Shown here: piece by piece, positions 31,351-40,344 of the stretch
Numbering within the stretch: position 1 is the stretch's first letter
How the letters are laid out: each line of letters starts with the position of its first letter
From: Candidatus Odyssella sp.
GTDB lineage: Bacteria; Pseudomonadota; Alphaproteobacteria; Bin65
Assembly (NCBI GenBank): GCA_016792765.1
Contig: JAEULD010000229.1
Location: forward strand, 1-50,054
Direction: 5' to 3'
Length of the DNA stretch: 50,054 bases
Notes under the pieces: model-generated
Databases searched by the model: none
Seen by the model: the letters and a program-made list of their open reading frames with translations, nothing else
What the model was told of the DNA's origin: nothing
Position numbers and translations under genes: made by a program

Positions 31351-33015
31351 TCACATGTTCGGGTAATTGGGTCCGCCGCCCCCTTCGGGCACGACCCAGA
31401 CGATGTTCTGCCTGGGATCCTTGATGTCGCAGGTTTTGCAGTGGACGCAGTTCTGCGCATTGATCTGGAGCCGCGGATTGGCGCCGGCGTCGTCGCGCAC
31501 GATCTCGTAGACGCCGGCCGGGCAATAGCGCTGCTCCGGCGCCGCGTAGAGCGCGAGATTGTGCTCGACCGGAATCGTGGCGTCCTTGAGGCGGAGATGC
31601 GCGGGCTGGTTCTCCTCGTGGTTGGTGTTGGAGATGAACACCGAGGAGAGCTTGTCGAACGCGATCTTCCCGTCCGGCTTCGGATACTCGATCTTCTCGC
31701 ACTCGGCCGCGGGCTTCAGCGTCTCGTTGTCGCGGTGCGCGTGCTTCAGCGTCCACGGCGCCTTGCCGCGGAACACCTTCTGATCGATGCCGGCGTTGAG
31801 CGTGCCGCCGATCAGGCCCCACTTGAAGCCCGGCCGCACGTTGCGCGCCTTCCAGAGATCGTCGCGCACCACCCAGCTCGCATGCAGCGCGTCGGAATAT
31901 TCGGCGAGCGCGTCGTGCGCGCGCCCGGCGCCGAGCGCGCGGAATGCCGCCTCGGCCGCGAGCATGCCCGACTTCATCGCCGTGTGCGTGCCCTTGATCT
32001 TGACCATGTTGAGCGTGCCGGCCTCGCAGCCGATCAGCACGCCGCCGGCGAAGGCGAGCGTCGGCAGGCTCTGCAGGCCGCCCTCGTTCAGCGCGCGCGC
32101 GCCATAGGCGATCCGCCGCCCGCCCTCGAAGAACGGGCGGATCGCCGGATGCGTCTTGAAGCGCTGGAACTCGTCGTAGGGGCTGAGCCAGGGATTCTCG
32201 TAATCGAGCCCGATCACGAAGCCCACGGCCACCTGGTTGTTCTCGAGGTGATAGAGGAACGAGCCGCCATAGGTCTTGCGGTCGAGCGGCCAGCCCGCCG
32301 TGTGCAGTACGAGGCCGGGCTTGTGCCGGGCCGGATCGATCTCCCACAGCTCCTTCAAGCCGATGCCGTAGGTCTGCGGCTGGTTGTGCGCGTCGAGCTT
32401 GAAGCGCTGGAAGAGCTGGCGGCCGAGCGAGCCGCGGCAGCCTTCGGCGAAGAACGTGTATTTCGCGTGCAGCTCCATGCCGGGCTGGAACGACTCCGAT
32501 TTCTCGCCGTCCTTGCCGATGCCCATGTCGCCGGTGGCGACGCCGCGCACCGCGCCCTGCTCGTCGTAGAGAACTTCGGCGGCCGCGAAGCCCGGATAGA
32601 TCTCGACGCCCAGCGCCTCGGCCTGTTTCGCCAGCCAGCGGCAGAGATTGCCGAGGCTGATGATGTAGTTCCCGTGATTGTTCAGCGCCGGCAGATGGAA
32701 CAGGCGCGGGACGGAAAACGAGCCCTTGGCGGTGAGGAACAGGAAGCGGTCTTCGCTGACCGGCGTGTTGAGCGGCGCCTCCTTCTCCCTCCAGTCGGGG
32801 ATCAGCTCGGCGAGCGCGCGCGGCTCGAGCACGGCGCCGGAGAGGATGTGCGCGCCGACCTCCGAGCCCTTCTCGATCACGCAGACGGAGGTTTCGCGCC
32901 CCTCCGCGGCCGCGAGCTGCTTGAGACGTATCGCCGCGGCCAGGCCGGAGGGCCCGGCGCCGACGATGACGACATCGAATTCCATGGCTTCGCGGTCGGT
33001 GCGTTCTCCGCTCAT
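31351..33015 (-). CDS. Electron transfer flavoprotein-ubiquinone oxidoreductase
   Basis: The 554-residue protein is ETF-QO, which passes electrons from reduced ETF (fatty-acid and amino-acid oxidation) to ubiquinone at the membrane. The FAD motif is '[20 protein letters not shown]'; '[20 protein letters not shown]' and '[20 protein letters not shown]' are family signatures. The C-terminal [4Fe-4S] site is 'CPAGVYE' plus '[17 protein letters not shown]'. Length is as in other bacteria. The start is ATG at 33015, with ATG at 32985 as an alternative directly before MEFDVV. It is the first gene of a three-gene operon with the TPR protein and ispE. Confidence 0.96.
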   Translation of the reverse strand: MSGERTDREAMEFDVVIVGAGPSGLAAAIRLKQLAAAEGRETSVCVIEKGSEVGAHILSGAVLEPRALAELIPDWREKEAPLNTPVSEDRFLFLTAKGSFSVPRLFHLPALNNHGNYIISLGNLCRWLAKQAEALGVEIYPGFAAAEVLYDEQGAVRGVATGDMGIGKDGEKSESFQPGMELHAKYTFFAEGCRGSLGRQLFQRFKLDAHNQPQTYGIGLKELWEIDPARHKPGLVLHTAGWPLDRKTYGGSFLYHLENNQVAVGFVIGLDYENPWLSPYDEFQRFKTHPAIRPFFEGGRRIAYGARALNEGGLQSLPTLAFAGGVLIGCEAGTLNMVKIKGTHTAMKSGMLAAEAAFRALGAGRAHDALAEYSDALHASWVVRDDLWKARNVRPGFKWGLIGGTLNAGIDQKVFRGKAPWTLKHAHRDNETLKPAAECEKIEYPKPDGKIAFDKLSSVFISNTNHEENQPAHLRLKDATIPVEHNLALYAAPEQRYCPAGVYEIVRDDAGANPRLQINAQNCVHCKTCDIKDPRQNIVWVVPEGGGGPNYPNM

Positions 33016-33097
33016 CGAACTGGGTCTTGTCGCTGTGCCGGATAAGGCGGGTGAAAGGCGGGGATGGGGCTGCGTATAAGGGAATTAGGCCTCCGGG

Positions 33098-33115
33098 CCG
33101 CTGTATCCACAGCGG
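33098..33115. other. Perfect hairpin upstream of uracil-DNA glycosylase
   Basis: CCGCTGT-ATCC-ACAGCGG forms a 7-bp stem with a 4-base loop in the divergent region 33016-33159. A second short one (CTTGGG at 33123 with CCCAAG at 33139) follows. They could be operator or mRNA structures; nothing in the sequence decides. Confidence 0.4.
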
Positions 33116-33159
33116 GGAGCGCCTTGGGAGAGAAATAGCCCAAGTGCTAAGCTTGCGCC

Positions 33160-34029
33160 ATGCCCGCGCGGGACATGCTGCGAAACGCCTTGCTGCTGCA
33201 AATCGAAGCCGGCGCCGACGAGGCGATTGCCGAGGCGCCGGTGGACCGATTCGCGCAACGGCCGCCGTCCCCCGCACCGGCGGCGCCCGCACCGGCAGCG
33301 GCCGCGCGCCCGGCGCCGCCCGCTGCGGCGCGCCCGGCGCCGACGCCCGTGCGCGTGACGCGGCCGGCCGCGCCCGCGGCGCTGGTGACGGCGGAAACGG
33401 CGCTGGGCGCCGCGCGGGCCGCGGCGCTCGCCGCCCCGACGCTCGCGGATCTGCGCGCCGCGGTCGAGGCGTTCGAGGGCTGCCAGCTCAAGGAGACGGC
33501 GACGCACACGGTGTTCGCGGACGGGGCCGAGGGCGCGCCGGCGATGTTCGTCGGCGAGGCGCCCGGCGCGGACGAAGACCGCATCGGCAAGCCGTTCGTC
33601 GGCGTCAGCGGCCAGCTGCTCGACCGCATGATCGCCACGATCGGGCTTTCACGATCTTTAAACGCCTACATCACCAACATCCTGTTCTGGCGCCCACCGG
33701 GCAATCGCGAGCCGTCGAGCGAGGAGATCGCGCTGTGCCTGCCTTTCGTGATGCGTCATATCGAGCTGGCGCGGCCGAAGGTGCTCGTCTTCCTGGGCGG
33801 GCCCTCGGCCAAGACGCTGCTCGGCCGCGCCGAGGGCATCACGCGGCTGCGCGGCCGGTGGCAGGACTTCCGCACGCAAGGGATGCTGGAGCGCGGCGAG
33901 CCGCCGATCGCGGCGATGGCGATGTTCCATCCCGCGTATCTGTTGCGCACGCCGGGCGCCAAGCGGGAGGCTTGGCGCGATCTTATGGCGATAAGGGCGC
34001 GCTTGGCCGAGGCCGGCGCCCTGGGTTAG
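33160..34029 (+). CDS. Type-4-like uracil-DNA glycosylase lacking two iron-sulfur cysteines
   Basis: The 289-residue protein starts with an 85-residue Ala/Pro-rich arm, then the family 4/5 uracil-DNA glycosylase domain. The catalytic motif is 'MFVGEAPGADEDRIGKPFVG', followed by 'AYITNILFWRPPGNREPSSE' and the end motif 'AMFHPAYLLRTPGAK'. It removes uracil from DNA. Of the four cluster ligands known in family 4, the second (GCQL) and fourth (ALCLPF) remain. The first is a Phe and the third is Trp in 'FWRPPGNR'. It therefore probably does not hold a normal [4Fe-4S] cluster. The lytic transglycosylase follows 108 bases later on the same strand. Confidence 0.88.
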   Translation: MPARDMLRNALLLQIEAGADEAIAEAPVDRFAQRPPSPAPAAPAPAAAARPAPPAAARPAPTPVRVTRPAAPAALVTAETALGAARAAALAAPTLADLRAAVEAFEGCQLKETATHTVFADGAEGAPAMFVGEAPGADEDRIGKPFVGVSGQLLDRMIATIGLSRSLNAYITNILFWRPPGNREPSSEEIALCLPFVMRHIELARPKVLVFLGGPSAKTLLGRAEGITRLRGRWQDFRTQGMLERGEPPIAAMAMFHPAYLLRTPGAKREAWRDLMAIRARLAEAGALG

Positions 34030-34126
34030 AGAAGCCGTGCCTGTCTGCTCCCTCGGCGCGCCTCGGGACGCGCCTTCGCGGGTGAGGGGATCCCGGACGG
34101 ACGCGACGAACCGACGAAACGGATTC

Positions 34127-34132
34127 GGAGGA
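34127..34132 (+). promoter_or_regulatory. Ribosome binding site for a GTG start
   Basis: GGAGGA five bases before the GTG at 34138. It fixes the start of the lytic transglycosylase, and a signal sequence follows. Confidence 0.7.
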
Positions 34133-34137
34133 CGATA

Positions 34138-35970
34138 GTGACGCCCGCCCTGCCCCGCACGATTCGCTTGCCGCGCTTCCTCGCGATGCTGCCGCTCGTG
34201 GCCGCCGCCGCCGTGCCGGCGTGCACGGACCGCGGCGGAATCGATCCCGGCGCCATCGGCAAGCGCGATCCCGCCTATGGCTACGGCAGCTGGCGCCCGG
34301 CGCTGCCCGAAGTGCCGCGCGCGATCGCCGAGAAGGACGCGGACCTCTACCGCCGCATCGCCGCCCATCAGCAGAAGGGCGATTGGGCCGCGGCGGACCG
34401 GCTGATCGCCCAGCTCGAAGACCGCTCGCTGCTCGGCCACGTTCTGGCCGCGCGCTACCTCGACGGCTATCCGGCCAAGCCGGCCGAGATCCGCGACTGG
34501 CTCGCCAAGTATTCCGATCATCCCGACGCGTCGCGCATCGCGCAGCTCGCCCATGGCGGCGAGCCGGCGCGCCGCGGCCGCGCGAAACGCCGGGCCGACG
34601 CCGGCGGCGAAGACGGCGCGATCACCACGACGTCGCGCAAGCCCAGGCCGCAACCCGACTATCGCCGGCACGGCTACACCGCGCGCGGAGTCGGGACGGT
34701 GCAGGGCGCCTACCAGCTCCAGCTGCGGCGCGGCAACTACGAGGGCGCCGAGAGCGTCCTGAACGGCCCGAACGCCGAGCGCGCGCTGGGCGCGGCGCGC
34801 GTCGACACGCTCAAGACCGAGCTCGCGATCTATTATCTCCAGGGCGGACGCTTCGACCGCGCCTACGCGCTGGCCTCGGCGGCGACGCGCTCGCGCGACG
34901 CGGTGCCGAACGCGGCCTGGGTCGCCGGGCTCGCCGGCTGGAAGACCGGCAAGCAGCGCGAAGCGGCGCAGCAGTTCGAGTGGGTCGCGAACATGCAGCG
35001 CGCCAACGAGTGGCCGCAGGCCCGCGCGGCCTATTGGGCGGCGCGCGCCCACGAATCGGCGGGCGATTCCGCGAGCGCGCGGCGCTGGCTCGAGAAGGCG
35101 GCCAACTATCCGCGCACGCTCTACGGCATGATCGCGCGCCACCGCCTCGGCATCCGCCAGGATTTCAACTTCGCCGTCGCGATGCAGGCCGACACCGCGC
35201 ATCTCGCGCGCATCGGCGGCACCACGGAGGGCAAGCGCGCCTTCGGCCTGATCCAGATCGGCATGCATCACCACGCCGGCGAGGAGCTGCTGCGGCTGTA
35301 CAAGAGCCACGGCGAGCAGATGTCGGAAACCTACCTCGCCATCGCCGACCGCGGCGCGCTGCCCGATCTCGCCTATTACGTCAGCGCGCAGATGTTCACC
35401 CGCAGCGGGCGCATGTACGACCCCGGCCTCTATCCGCTGCCGGATTGGAGGCCGCAGGGCGGGTTCCAGCTCGACCGCGCGATCATCTTCGCGATCATGC
35501 GGCAGGAATCGGCGTTCCAGGCGAAGGTCGTGAGCCGCGCGAACGCGCGCGGCCTGATGCAGCTCATCCCGCCGACCGCGAGCACGATGGCCGGGGACAG
35601 CAAGCTGCGGTACCAGCTCGGCCGCCTCTACGCGCCCGAGTTCAACATGGAGCTGGGCCAGCGCTATCTGCGCCACCTGCTCAAGAACGACGCGGGCGGC
35701 AACGTGGCGTTCGCCGCCGCCGCCTACAACGCCGGCGAAGGCGCGCTCGCGAAATGGCAGCTGCGCGACGACGCGCTGCTGTTCATGGCGACGATCCCCT
35801 ACACCGAGACGCGCGAATACGTGGAGCGCGTGCTCTACAACGTCTCGGCCTACCGCCTGCGGCTCGGCCAGACGCCGGCGGAGCTCGACGACCTCGCGCA
35901 GAACCGGTTCCCGGTCTACCGTCCGCAGGACCAGGGCGCCCAGGTCGGCACGGTGGGCACGCGGTGGTGA
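34138..35970 (+). CDS. Soluble lytic murein transglycosylase (Slt70-like)
   Basis: The 610-residue protein has an N-terminal export signal ('FLAMLPLVAAAAVPAC', with a Cys that could be a weak lipobox), a long alpha-helical superhelix, and a C-terminal SLT domain. The catalytic Glu is in 'AIIFAIMRQESAFQAKVVS', followed by 'ARGLMQLIPPTASTM' and 'AFAAAAYNAGEGALAKW'. Slt enzymes cut the MurNAc-GlcNAc bond in the periplasm to form 1,6-anhydro ends. It has the domain order of Slt70. An Arg/Ala-rich segment near residue 145 is unusual and probably a flexible insert. Confidence 0.92.
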   Translation: MTPALPRTIRLPRFLAMLPLVAAAAVPACTDRGGIDPGAIGKRDPAYGYGSWRPALPEVPRAIAEKDADLYRRIAAHQQKGDWAAADRLIAQLEDRSLLGHVLAARYLDGYPAKPAEIRDWLAKYSDHPDASRIAQLAHGGEPARRGRAKRRADAGGEDGAITTTSRKPRPQPDYRRHGYTARGVGTVQGAYQLQLRRGNYEGAESVLNGPNAERALGAARVDTLKTELAIYYLQGGRFDRAYALASAATRSRDAVPNAAWVAGLAGWKTGKQREAAQQFEWVANMQRANEWPQARAAYWAARAHESAGDSASARRWLEKAANYPRTLYGMIARHRLGIRQDFNFAVAMQADTAHLARIGGTTEGKRAFGLIQIGMHHHAGEELLRLYKSHGEQMSETYLAIADRGALPDLAYYVSAQMFTRSGRMYDPGLYPLPDWRPQGGFQLDRAIIFAIMRQESAFQAKVVSRANARGLMQLIPPTASTMAGDSKLRYQLGRLYAPEFNMELGQRYLRHLLKNDAGGNVAFAAAAYNAGEGALAKWQLRDDALLFMATIPYTETREYVERVLYNVSAYRLRLGQTPAELDDLAQNRFPVYRPQDQGAQVGTVGTRW

Positions 35971-36030
35971 GGCCGGCCGCGCGGCGCATCGCCTGATGAC
36001 GGGCGCCCGGCCCGGGGCTAGATTGAACGC

Positions 36031-36579
36031 ATGAGCAAGCTCGACGAGAGCCGCCCGTTCCTGCCGGTGAACATCGCGGTCTTGACCGTGTCGGACACGC
36101 GCGGCCTGGCCGACGACCGCTCCGGCGACACGCTGGCCGAGCGAATCCGCAACGCCGGCCACGTCGTCGCGGAGCGCAAGATCGTGAAGGACGAGCAGGC
36201 TGCGATCACGGCGCAGCTCCTGGCCTGGATCGCCGATCCGCGCATCGACGTCGTGATCTCGACCGGCGGCACCGGCGTGACCGGCCGCGACGTGACGCCC
36301 GAGGCGTTCCACGCGGTCTACGAGAAGGAGATCGTGGGCTTCGGCGAGCTGTTCCGCTGGCTCTCGTATCAGAAGATCAAGACCTCGACGATCCAGTCGC
36401 GCGCGACGGCCGGAGTCGCCGGCGGCACCTATCTGTTCGCTCTGCCGGGCTCACCCGGCGCGGTGAAGGACGCATGGGACGACATCATCGTCCATCAGCT
36501 CGACAACCGGCACCGGCCCTGCAACCTGGTCGAGCTGATGCCGCGCCTGCAAGAGCACCTCGCGAAGAAATCGGCCTGA
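36031..36579 (+). CDS. moaB: Molybdenum cofactor biosynthesis protein B
   Basis: The 182-residue protein is MoaB of the MogA/MoaB family, which adenylates molybdopterin. '[20 protein letters not shown]' and '[20 protein letters not shown]' are the family signatures; '[20 protein letters not shown]' and '[17 protein letters not shown]' complete the fold. The short N-terminal extension is normal for alphaproteobacteria. It is followed by the DUF2927 gene after one base, so the two are probably co-translated. No other molybdenum-cofactor gene is in the window. Confidence 0.95.
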   Translation: MSKLDESRPFLPVNIAVLTVSDTRGLADDRSGDTLAERIRNAGHVVAERKIVKDEQAAITAQLLAWIADPRIDVVISTGGTGVTGRDVTPEAFHAVYEKEIVGFGELFRWLSYQKIKTSTIQSRATAGVAGGTYLFALPGSPGAVKDAWDDIIVHQLDNRHRPCNLVELMPRLQEHLAKKSA

Positions 36580-36580
36580 A

Positions 36581-37291
36581 ATGCGCGCGCTGGCCATCGC
36601 CGCGGTTCCGCTGCTGCTGCTCGGCGCGGCGCCGCCGGCCGCGGCGGAAGCCAAGCAAGGCTGGCCGACGCCCGAGATCCTGGCGCGACAGTTCGAGCGC
36701 ATCGCCTTCACCAGCGAATATGGCGGCCAATACCGCGCCGGGCGTCTGATCCGCTGGCAGGGGCCGATCCGCGTCCGCATCACCGGGCATTTCCCCGACC
36801 GCTTCCGCATCGAAGTGGAGCGCCAGCTCGCCGAATTGCGCCAGCTCTCCGGACTCGCGATCGACATCGCCCAGAACGAGGGCGAGGCCCAGCCCGCGCC
36901 GATGACGATCGAGTTCTCGACCTCGCGCGGCGGAACCGCGTTCGAGCCCGAAGCGCCGTGCCGGACGCTCATCTGGGAAACGGGCTACGTGATCCGCCGC
37001 GCGCAGATCTACATCACGCCCTATCCCGACGGGCTGCGCCGCCACTGCATCGCCGAGGAGCTGACGCAGGCGCTCGGCCTCGCCGACGATTCCAACATCG
37101 TGCGCGATTCGATCTTCAACGACGCCAGCTCGCGCGCCCGCATCGCGCCCTGGGACGCGCTGATGGTGCGCGTGCTCTACGATCCGCGGCTGCGGCCGGG
37201 CATGCACAAGACCGAAGCCATGCCGATCGTCCGCAGCATCGTCGCCGAGAACTTGCGCACCGGCGCCACCAGCTCGCAGCGGCCGCGTTGA
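36581..37291 (+). CDS. Exported DUF2927 protein
   Basis: This 236-residue protein has a signal peptide ('MRALAIAAVPLLLLGAAPPA') and a DUF2927 domain recognised by 'RRHCIAEELTQALGLADDSN' and 'APWDALMVRVLYDPRLRPGM'. The first segment resembles a metallopeptidase HExxH-like turn but has no HExxH, so no activity is assigned. Members are found in alphaproteobacteria and have no known function that I can name. It is one base behind moaB, and a hairpin at 37300-37320 follows the stop. Confidence 0.8.
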   Translation: MRALAIAAVPLLLLGAAPPAAAEAKQGWPTPEILARQFERIAFTSEYGGQYRAGRLIRWQGPIRVRITGHFPDRFRIEVERQLAELRQLSGLAIDIAQNEGEAQPAPMTIEFSTSRGGTAFEPEAPCRTLIWETGYVIRRAQIYITPYPDGLRRHCIAEELTQALGLADDSNIVRDSIFNDASSRARIAPWDALMVRVLYDPRLRPGMHKTEAMPIVRSIVAENLRTGATSSQRPR

Positions 37292-37299
37292 CGGCTCGC

Positions 37300-37320
37300 G
37301 GGCCGCGCGCCGCGCGGCCC
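37300..37320. terminator. Hairpin between convergent genes
   Basis: A perfect 9-bp stem (GGGCCGCGC / GCGCGGCCC) with a 3-base loop lies between the convergent DUF2927 and SDR genes. It has no T-run, so it may be a weak two-way stop rather than a classical terminator. Confidence 0.4.
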
Positions 37321-37325
37321 CGTCG

Positions 37326-38045
37326 TCATCCGATGTTCAGCTGCGCGCCGTTGAGCGCGAGCACGACGCCGTTGGTGTAGCCGGCGCGGTCGTCGGCAAG
37401 GTAGCGGATCGCGTGCACGATCTCGTCCATCGTGGCGAGGCGGCGCATCGGGATGGCGGCGAGATACTTTTCGAGCTGCGGCGCGCTGAACGCGCGCGCC
37501 ATGCTGCCTTCGATCACCGCCGGCGCGATCGCGTTGCAATAGATGCCGTAGCGCGCGCCAGCGAGCGCGTAGCTCTTCGTGAGCGCGTGCACGCCGGCCT
37601 TGGAGGCGCCGTAGGCGGGATGCGGGCCGACGCCGCCCAACTGCCCCGAGATCGAGCCGGCGTTGACGATGCGCCCGCCGCCGTTCTTCTTCATCGCCGC
37701 GAAAGCCGCGGCGCAGCCGTGGAACGTGCCGGTGAGATTGATGCCGAGGATGCGGTCCCACTCCTCGGGGCTCGCCTGGTCGACCGGCGCGTTGCTGACC
37801 ACGCCGGCGCAGTTGATCCAGACGCGGAGATCGCTCTCGGCCGCGGCGCGTTCGGCGAGCGCGAACACCGCGGCGCGGTCGCGCACGTCGAGCGCCACCG
37901 GAACGGTGTTCGCGGCCGCCGGCGGCGCGCGCAGATCGGCGGCGTAGACGCGGTAGCCGTCGGCGCGGAAGCTGGCCGCGGCCCCGCCGCCCATGTCGCC
38001 GGCCGCGCCGGTGATGACGACGGATTTCGGCTTCGCTGAGCTCAT
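37326..38045 (-). CDS. SDR family oxidoreductase (3-oxoacyl-ACP reductase-like)
   Basis: The 239-residue protein is a classical short-chain dehydrogenase. 'VVITGAAGDMGGGAAASFRA' is the cofactor loop, 'VWINCAGVVSNAPV' the NNAG equivalent, 'GRIVNAGSISGQLGG' holds the catalytic Ser and 'PAYGASKAGVHALTKSYA' the Tyr-Lys. 'YTNGVVLALNGAQLNIG' is the usual C-terminus, with the common Asp-Gly-Gly changed to Asn-Gly-Ala. GAGGAC lies 10 bases upstream of the ATG. No linked pathway gene identifies its substrate. Confidence 0.88.
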   Translation of the reverse strand: MSSAKPKSVVITGAAGDMGGGAAASFRADGYRVYAADLRAPPAAANTVPVALDVRDRAAVFALAERAAAESDLRVWINCAGVVSNAPVDQASPEEWDRILGINLTGTFHGCAAAFAAMKKNGGGRIVNAGSISGQLGGVGPHPAYGASKAGVHALTKSYALAGARYGIYCNAIAPAVIEGSMARAFSAPQLEKYLAAIPMRRLATMDEIVHAIRYLADDRAGYTNGVVLALNGAQLNIG

Positions 38046-38068
38046 CGCTTCGTCCTCCCCGAACGAAT

Positions 38069-38097
38069 CCGGCGCCGCCCTGTGGGAGCGGCGCCGG
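38069..38097. other. Strong inverted repeat upstream of the SDR gene
   Basis: CCGGCGCCGC and GCGGCGCCGG form a 10-bp stem with a 9-base loop, 24 bases upstream of the SDR start. It could be an RNA hairpin in the SDR leader or end transcription from the lipoprotein gene at 38242. The rest of 38046-38241 shows nothing else. Confidence 0.4.
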
Positions 38098-38241
38098 TTT
38101 CACGTCTTGCGTCGATCGGACCGATCGCAGCCGCATCGCTGCTACGGGCGCGGATGGCCCCGCGCCGGCGCCCAACGAACTGCAACCGTGCGGCGCGCGG
38201 CGCGGGCGGGTCGGCGACCCGCCGCGACGGCGCCGGCAACA

Positions 38242-38619
38242 CTAGTCGGTCAGCTCGGCGCGCGGACCGGGGCCGAGGCGCCGGATGCTGTCGACGCGGA
38301 TGACGGTCGAGCCCGGGCAATCCTGGTTGGGATGCAGGACGCCGTCGATCCGCACCTTGGTGCCGCGCGGAATGCCGCGCAGCCCGCCGCGATGCACCGC
38401 GTAGCGAACGCCGTTATCGCCCGCGACGCCGTGGCAGCGCCCGCGCGTATCGACGATCGTGCCGGTGACGGTGAGGCCGCCCGGCGGCGGTGCCGGCGGC
38501 GGCGGCGGCGGCTGGGGCGCGGCCGCGCGCGGCGGCGGCGGCGGCGGCGGCGGTCGATCGTAGGAGCAGGCGGTGACGCCAAGCGCGGCGACCAGCGCGA
38601 TCAGGGCAAAATTCTTCAT
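38242..38619 (-). CDS. Small proline-rich lipoprotein, paralogue 1 (DUF5818-like)
   Basis: The 125-residue protein begins 'MKNFALIALVAALGVTACSY': a lipoprotein signal with lipobox VTAC, so it is probably lipid-anchored. A tract of 8 prolines and then a Pro-rich stretch follow the Cys. The globular part ('LTVTGTIVDTRGRCHGVAGD', 'RGTKVRIDGVLHPNQDCPGS', 'TVIRVDSIRRL') has two cysteines and looks like a small beta-barrel of the DUF5818 kind. It is the last and most divergent of three tandem copies. Function is unknown. The C-terminus is longer than in the other two. Confidence 0.8.
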   Translation of the reverse strand: MKNFALIALVAALGVTACSYDRPPPPPPPPRAAAPQPPPPPPAPPPGGLTVTGTIVDTRGRCHGVAGDNGVRYAVHRGGLRGIPRGTKVRIDGVLHPNQDCPGSTVIRVDSIRRLGPGPRAELTD

Positions 38620-38806
38620 CGTTCGACTCTCCCGAAACAGGCCCGGTTCCCGGCCCCCCGGGTTCCGAGCCGATAACCTGCGCCCCCCGCCCCGTCAACC
38701 TGGCGTTGTCCCGGCCGAGGACCGGCACGGACGCCGAAGGCACGTTGCCACAGAAGCAGCGCGCGCCGCGGCCCCCGAACCGAGGACCGCGGCGCGGCTC
38801 AAGCAC

Positions 38807-39157
38807 TTACTTCGGCACCGTCGTGGCGCCGCGGCGCGGACGCGGCGGCGGCCCGACCAGCGTAACGCCGCCATCGGCGCGGATCAGCGTGCGGCCCGGG
38901 CAATCCTGCGCGGGATCGACGACGCCGACCACGCGGATGCGCGAGCCGACGCGGACATACTGCGGCAGCAGCACGCCGGCGCGCAGCGCGTAGGCCGTGC
39001 CGTTGTCGCCGCGAACCGTGTGGCAGGCGCCGGCCATGTCGGCGACGACGCCGGTGATGTCGATCGGCGGCGGCGGCGGCGGGGGCGGCGGCGGAGCGGG
39101 CTGGCACGCGCCGAGCCCGAGCGCGGCGACCAGCGCCGCGAAGGCGAACTTCTTCAT
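38807..39157 (-). CDS. Small proline-rich lipoprotein, paralogue 2 (DUF5818-like)
   Basis: The 116-residue protein starts 'MKKFAFAALVAALGLGACQP' with lipobox LGAC, followed by about ten consecutive prolines, then the beta-rich domain: 'ITGVVADMAGACHTVRGDNG', 'GSRIRVVGVVDPAQDCPGRT', 'LIRADGGVTLVGPP'. The pattern of two cysteines (ACH and DCPG) is shared with the neighbours. The ATG at 39157 has GAGGGGAC upstream. It most resembles paralogue 3. The three genes point the same way with 160-190-base gaps, so each may have its own promoter. Confidence 0.8.
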   Translation of the reverse strand: MKKFAFAALVAALGLGACQPAPPPPPPPPPPIDITGVVADMAGACHTVRGDNGTAYALRAGVLLPQYVRVGSRIRVVGVVDPAQDCPGRTLIRADGGVTLVGPPPRPRRGATTVPK

Positions 39158-39263
39158 CGTTAGTCCCCTCATTGATGGACCTTCGGTTCCGCCAATCGGA
39201 CCGGAAAGGCCGTTAGAGATTACCCGCTCGTCCGGCCCCTAGCAATCTCCCGCGCGCCAAGCC

Positions 39264-39291
39264 GCGCCGCGCGAAGCGAGCCGCGCGGCGC
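39264..39291. other. Inverted repeat between lipoprotein paralogues
   Basis: GCGCCGCGCG and CGCGCGGCGC make a 10-bp stem with an 8-base loop in the gap 39158-39318. It may end transcription of paralogue 3, but there is no T-run on that strand. Confidence 0.35.
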
Positions 39292-39318
39292 GTTTGGTGA
39301 ATCAAGTACGAACGCGCC

Positions 39319-39672
39319 TTACTTGGGAACGCCCATGTCGCGGCGCACCATGCGGCGCGGCGGCGGCCCGGCTTCGGCTATCACCGTAACGCCGCCGTCG
39401 GCCCGCAGCAGAGTGCGGCCGGGGCAGGACTGGGCCGGATCGATCACGCCGACGACGCGCACGCGCGCGCCCGGCAGGGCGTTCGGCGGCAGCACGCCGG
39501 GTCGGACCGCGAAGGACGCGCCGCTTTCGGCGACGATCACGTGGCAGGCGCCGGAAACGTCCTGCACGACGCCGATCACTTCGGTCGTCTGCGGCGGCGG
39601 CGGGGGCGGATCGGATTGGCATGCCGCCACGCCGAACGCGGGCAGCAGCAACAGCAAGGCGTATCTCTTCAT
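39319..39672 (-). CDS. Small proline-rich lipoprotein, paralogue 3 (DUF5818-like)
   Basis: The 117-residue protein starts 'MKRYALLLLLPAFGVAACQS' with lipobox VAAC and a tract of six prolines. The globular domain reads 'EVIGVVQDVSGACHVIVAES', 'GARVRVVGVIDPAQSCPGRT', 'LLRADGGVTVIAEAG', nearly the same as paralogue 2. The ATG at 39672 was chosen over a longer frame because it begins the signal peptide. It is the first of the three copies in the direction of transcription. The role is unknown, possibly envelope related. Confidence 0.8.
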   Translation of the reverse strand: MKRYALLLLLPAFGVAACQSDPPPPPPQTTEVIGVVQDVSGACHVIVAESGASFAVRPGVLPPNALPGARVRVVGVIDPAQSCPGRTLLRADGGVTVIAEAGPPPRRMVRRDMGVPK

Positions 39673-39813
39673 TGTTTGACTCCCAAGCAGTGGCCGAGGG
39701 GGCGCAGCCGCCGCGGTGGAGGCGGATGCGGGCCGCGCCGGAACCGCGGGGTTCCGGGCAGGTGGGAATATGACGAAACGCCGTGCCATCGGTTCCCGCC
39801 GGCCCGGGCGGCG

Positions 39814-40344
39814 CTAGCGGGGTGCCGGCGCCAGGGCGGCGATCCGCGCGGCGAACGCGGGATAGGCGGCGGCGAGAGACGCCCCATCGCCAATCTCGTA
39901 ATCGGCGTAGTCGAATCCCGGTGCCACCGTGCAGCCGAGCAGCGCGTAGCGCCCGCCCGGCGCGAGCCGCGCGCCTTGCCACACCCCGCGCGGTACCAGC
40001 ACCTGCGGACGCTGGCCCGCCGCCAGCTCGCTGCCGATCGTCGCGATCTCGCCGCGCCCGTCGGGAAACAGGCGCAGCTGTTCGACCGCGTCGCCGGCGT
40101 AGAAGTGAAAGACCTCGTCGCTGGCCAGCCGGTGCAGCGCCGAGTAGGTCGACGGCGTCAACAGATAGTAAATCGCCGTCGCAGCGGCGCGCGGGCCGCC
40201 GTAGCGCGCGGGAAGCGCCGGCGCCGGCAGCGCCTCGCCGGAGCGATAGGTTTCGCGGAACCAGCCGCCCTCCTTGGGGTGCGGCACGAGGCCGAGCGCC
40301 GCGATGATCGCCGCCGCCTCGCCTGTCTCCACCGGGGATTTCAC
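39814..40344 (-). CDS. Cupin-domain DUF985 protein
   Basis: The 176-residue protein is a DUF985 cupin. 'LGLVPHPKEGGWFRETYRSG' is the hallmark N-terminal motif, 'TAIYYLLTPSTYSALHRLAS' and 'DEVFHFYAGDAVEQLRLFPD' give the first cupin block with His residues, and 'VPRGVWQGARLAPGGRYALL' the second. The GTG start at 40344 has GGAGG seven bases upstream. Relatives have been linked to sugar or metal-ligand binding, but no activity can be assigned. Confidence 0.88.
   Translation of the reverse strand: MKSPVETGEAAAIIAALGLVPHPKEGGWFRETYRSGEALPAPALPARYGGPRAAATAIYYLLTPSTYSALHRLASDEVFHFYAGDAVEQLRLFPDGRGEIATIGSELAAGQRPQVLVPRGVWQGARLAPGGRYALLGCTVAPGFDYADYEIGDGASLAAAYPAFAARIAALAPAPR

Noticed and set aside
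38531..38553. CRISPR-like or tandem repeat array in GGC-rich stretches
   Set aside because: These are proline-codon tracts inside lipoprotein genes, with no spacer structure; no CRISPR array was found anywhere.
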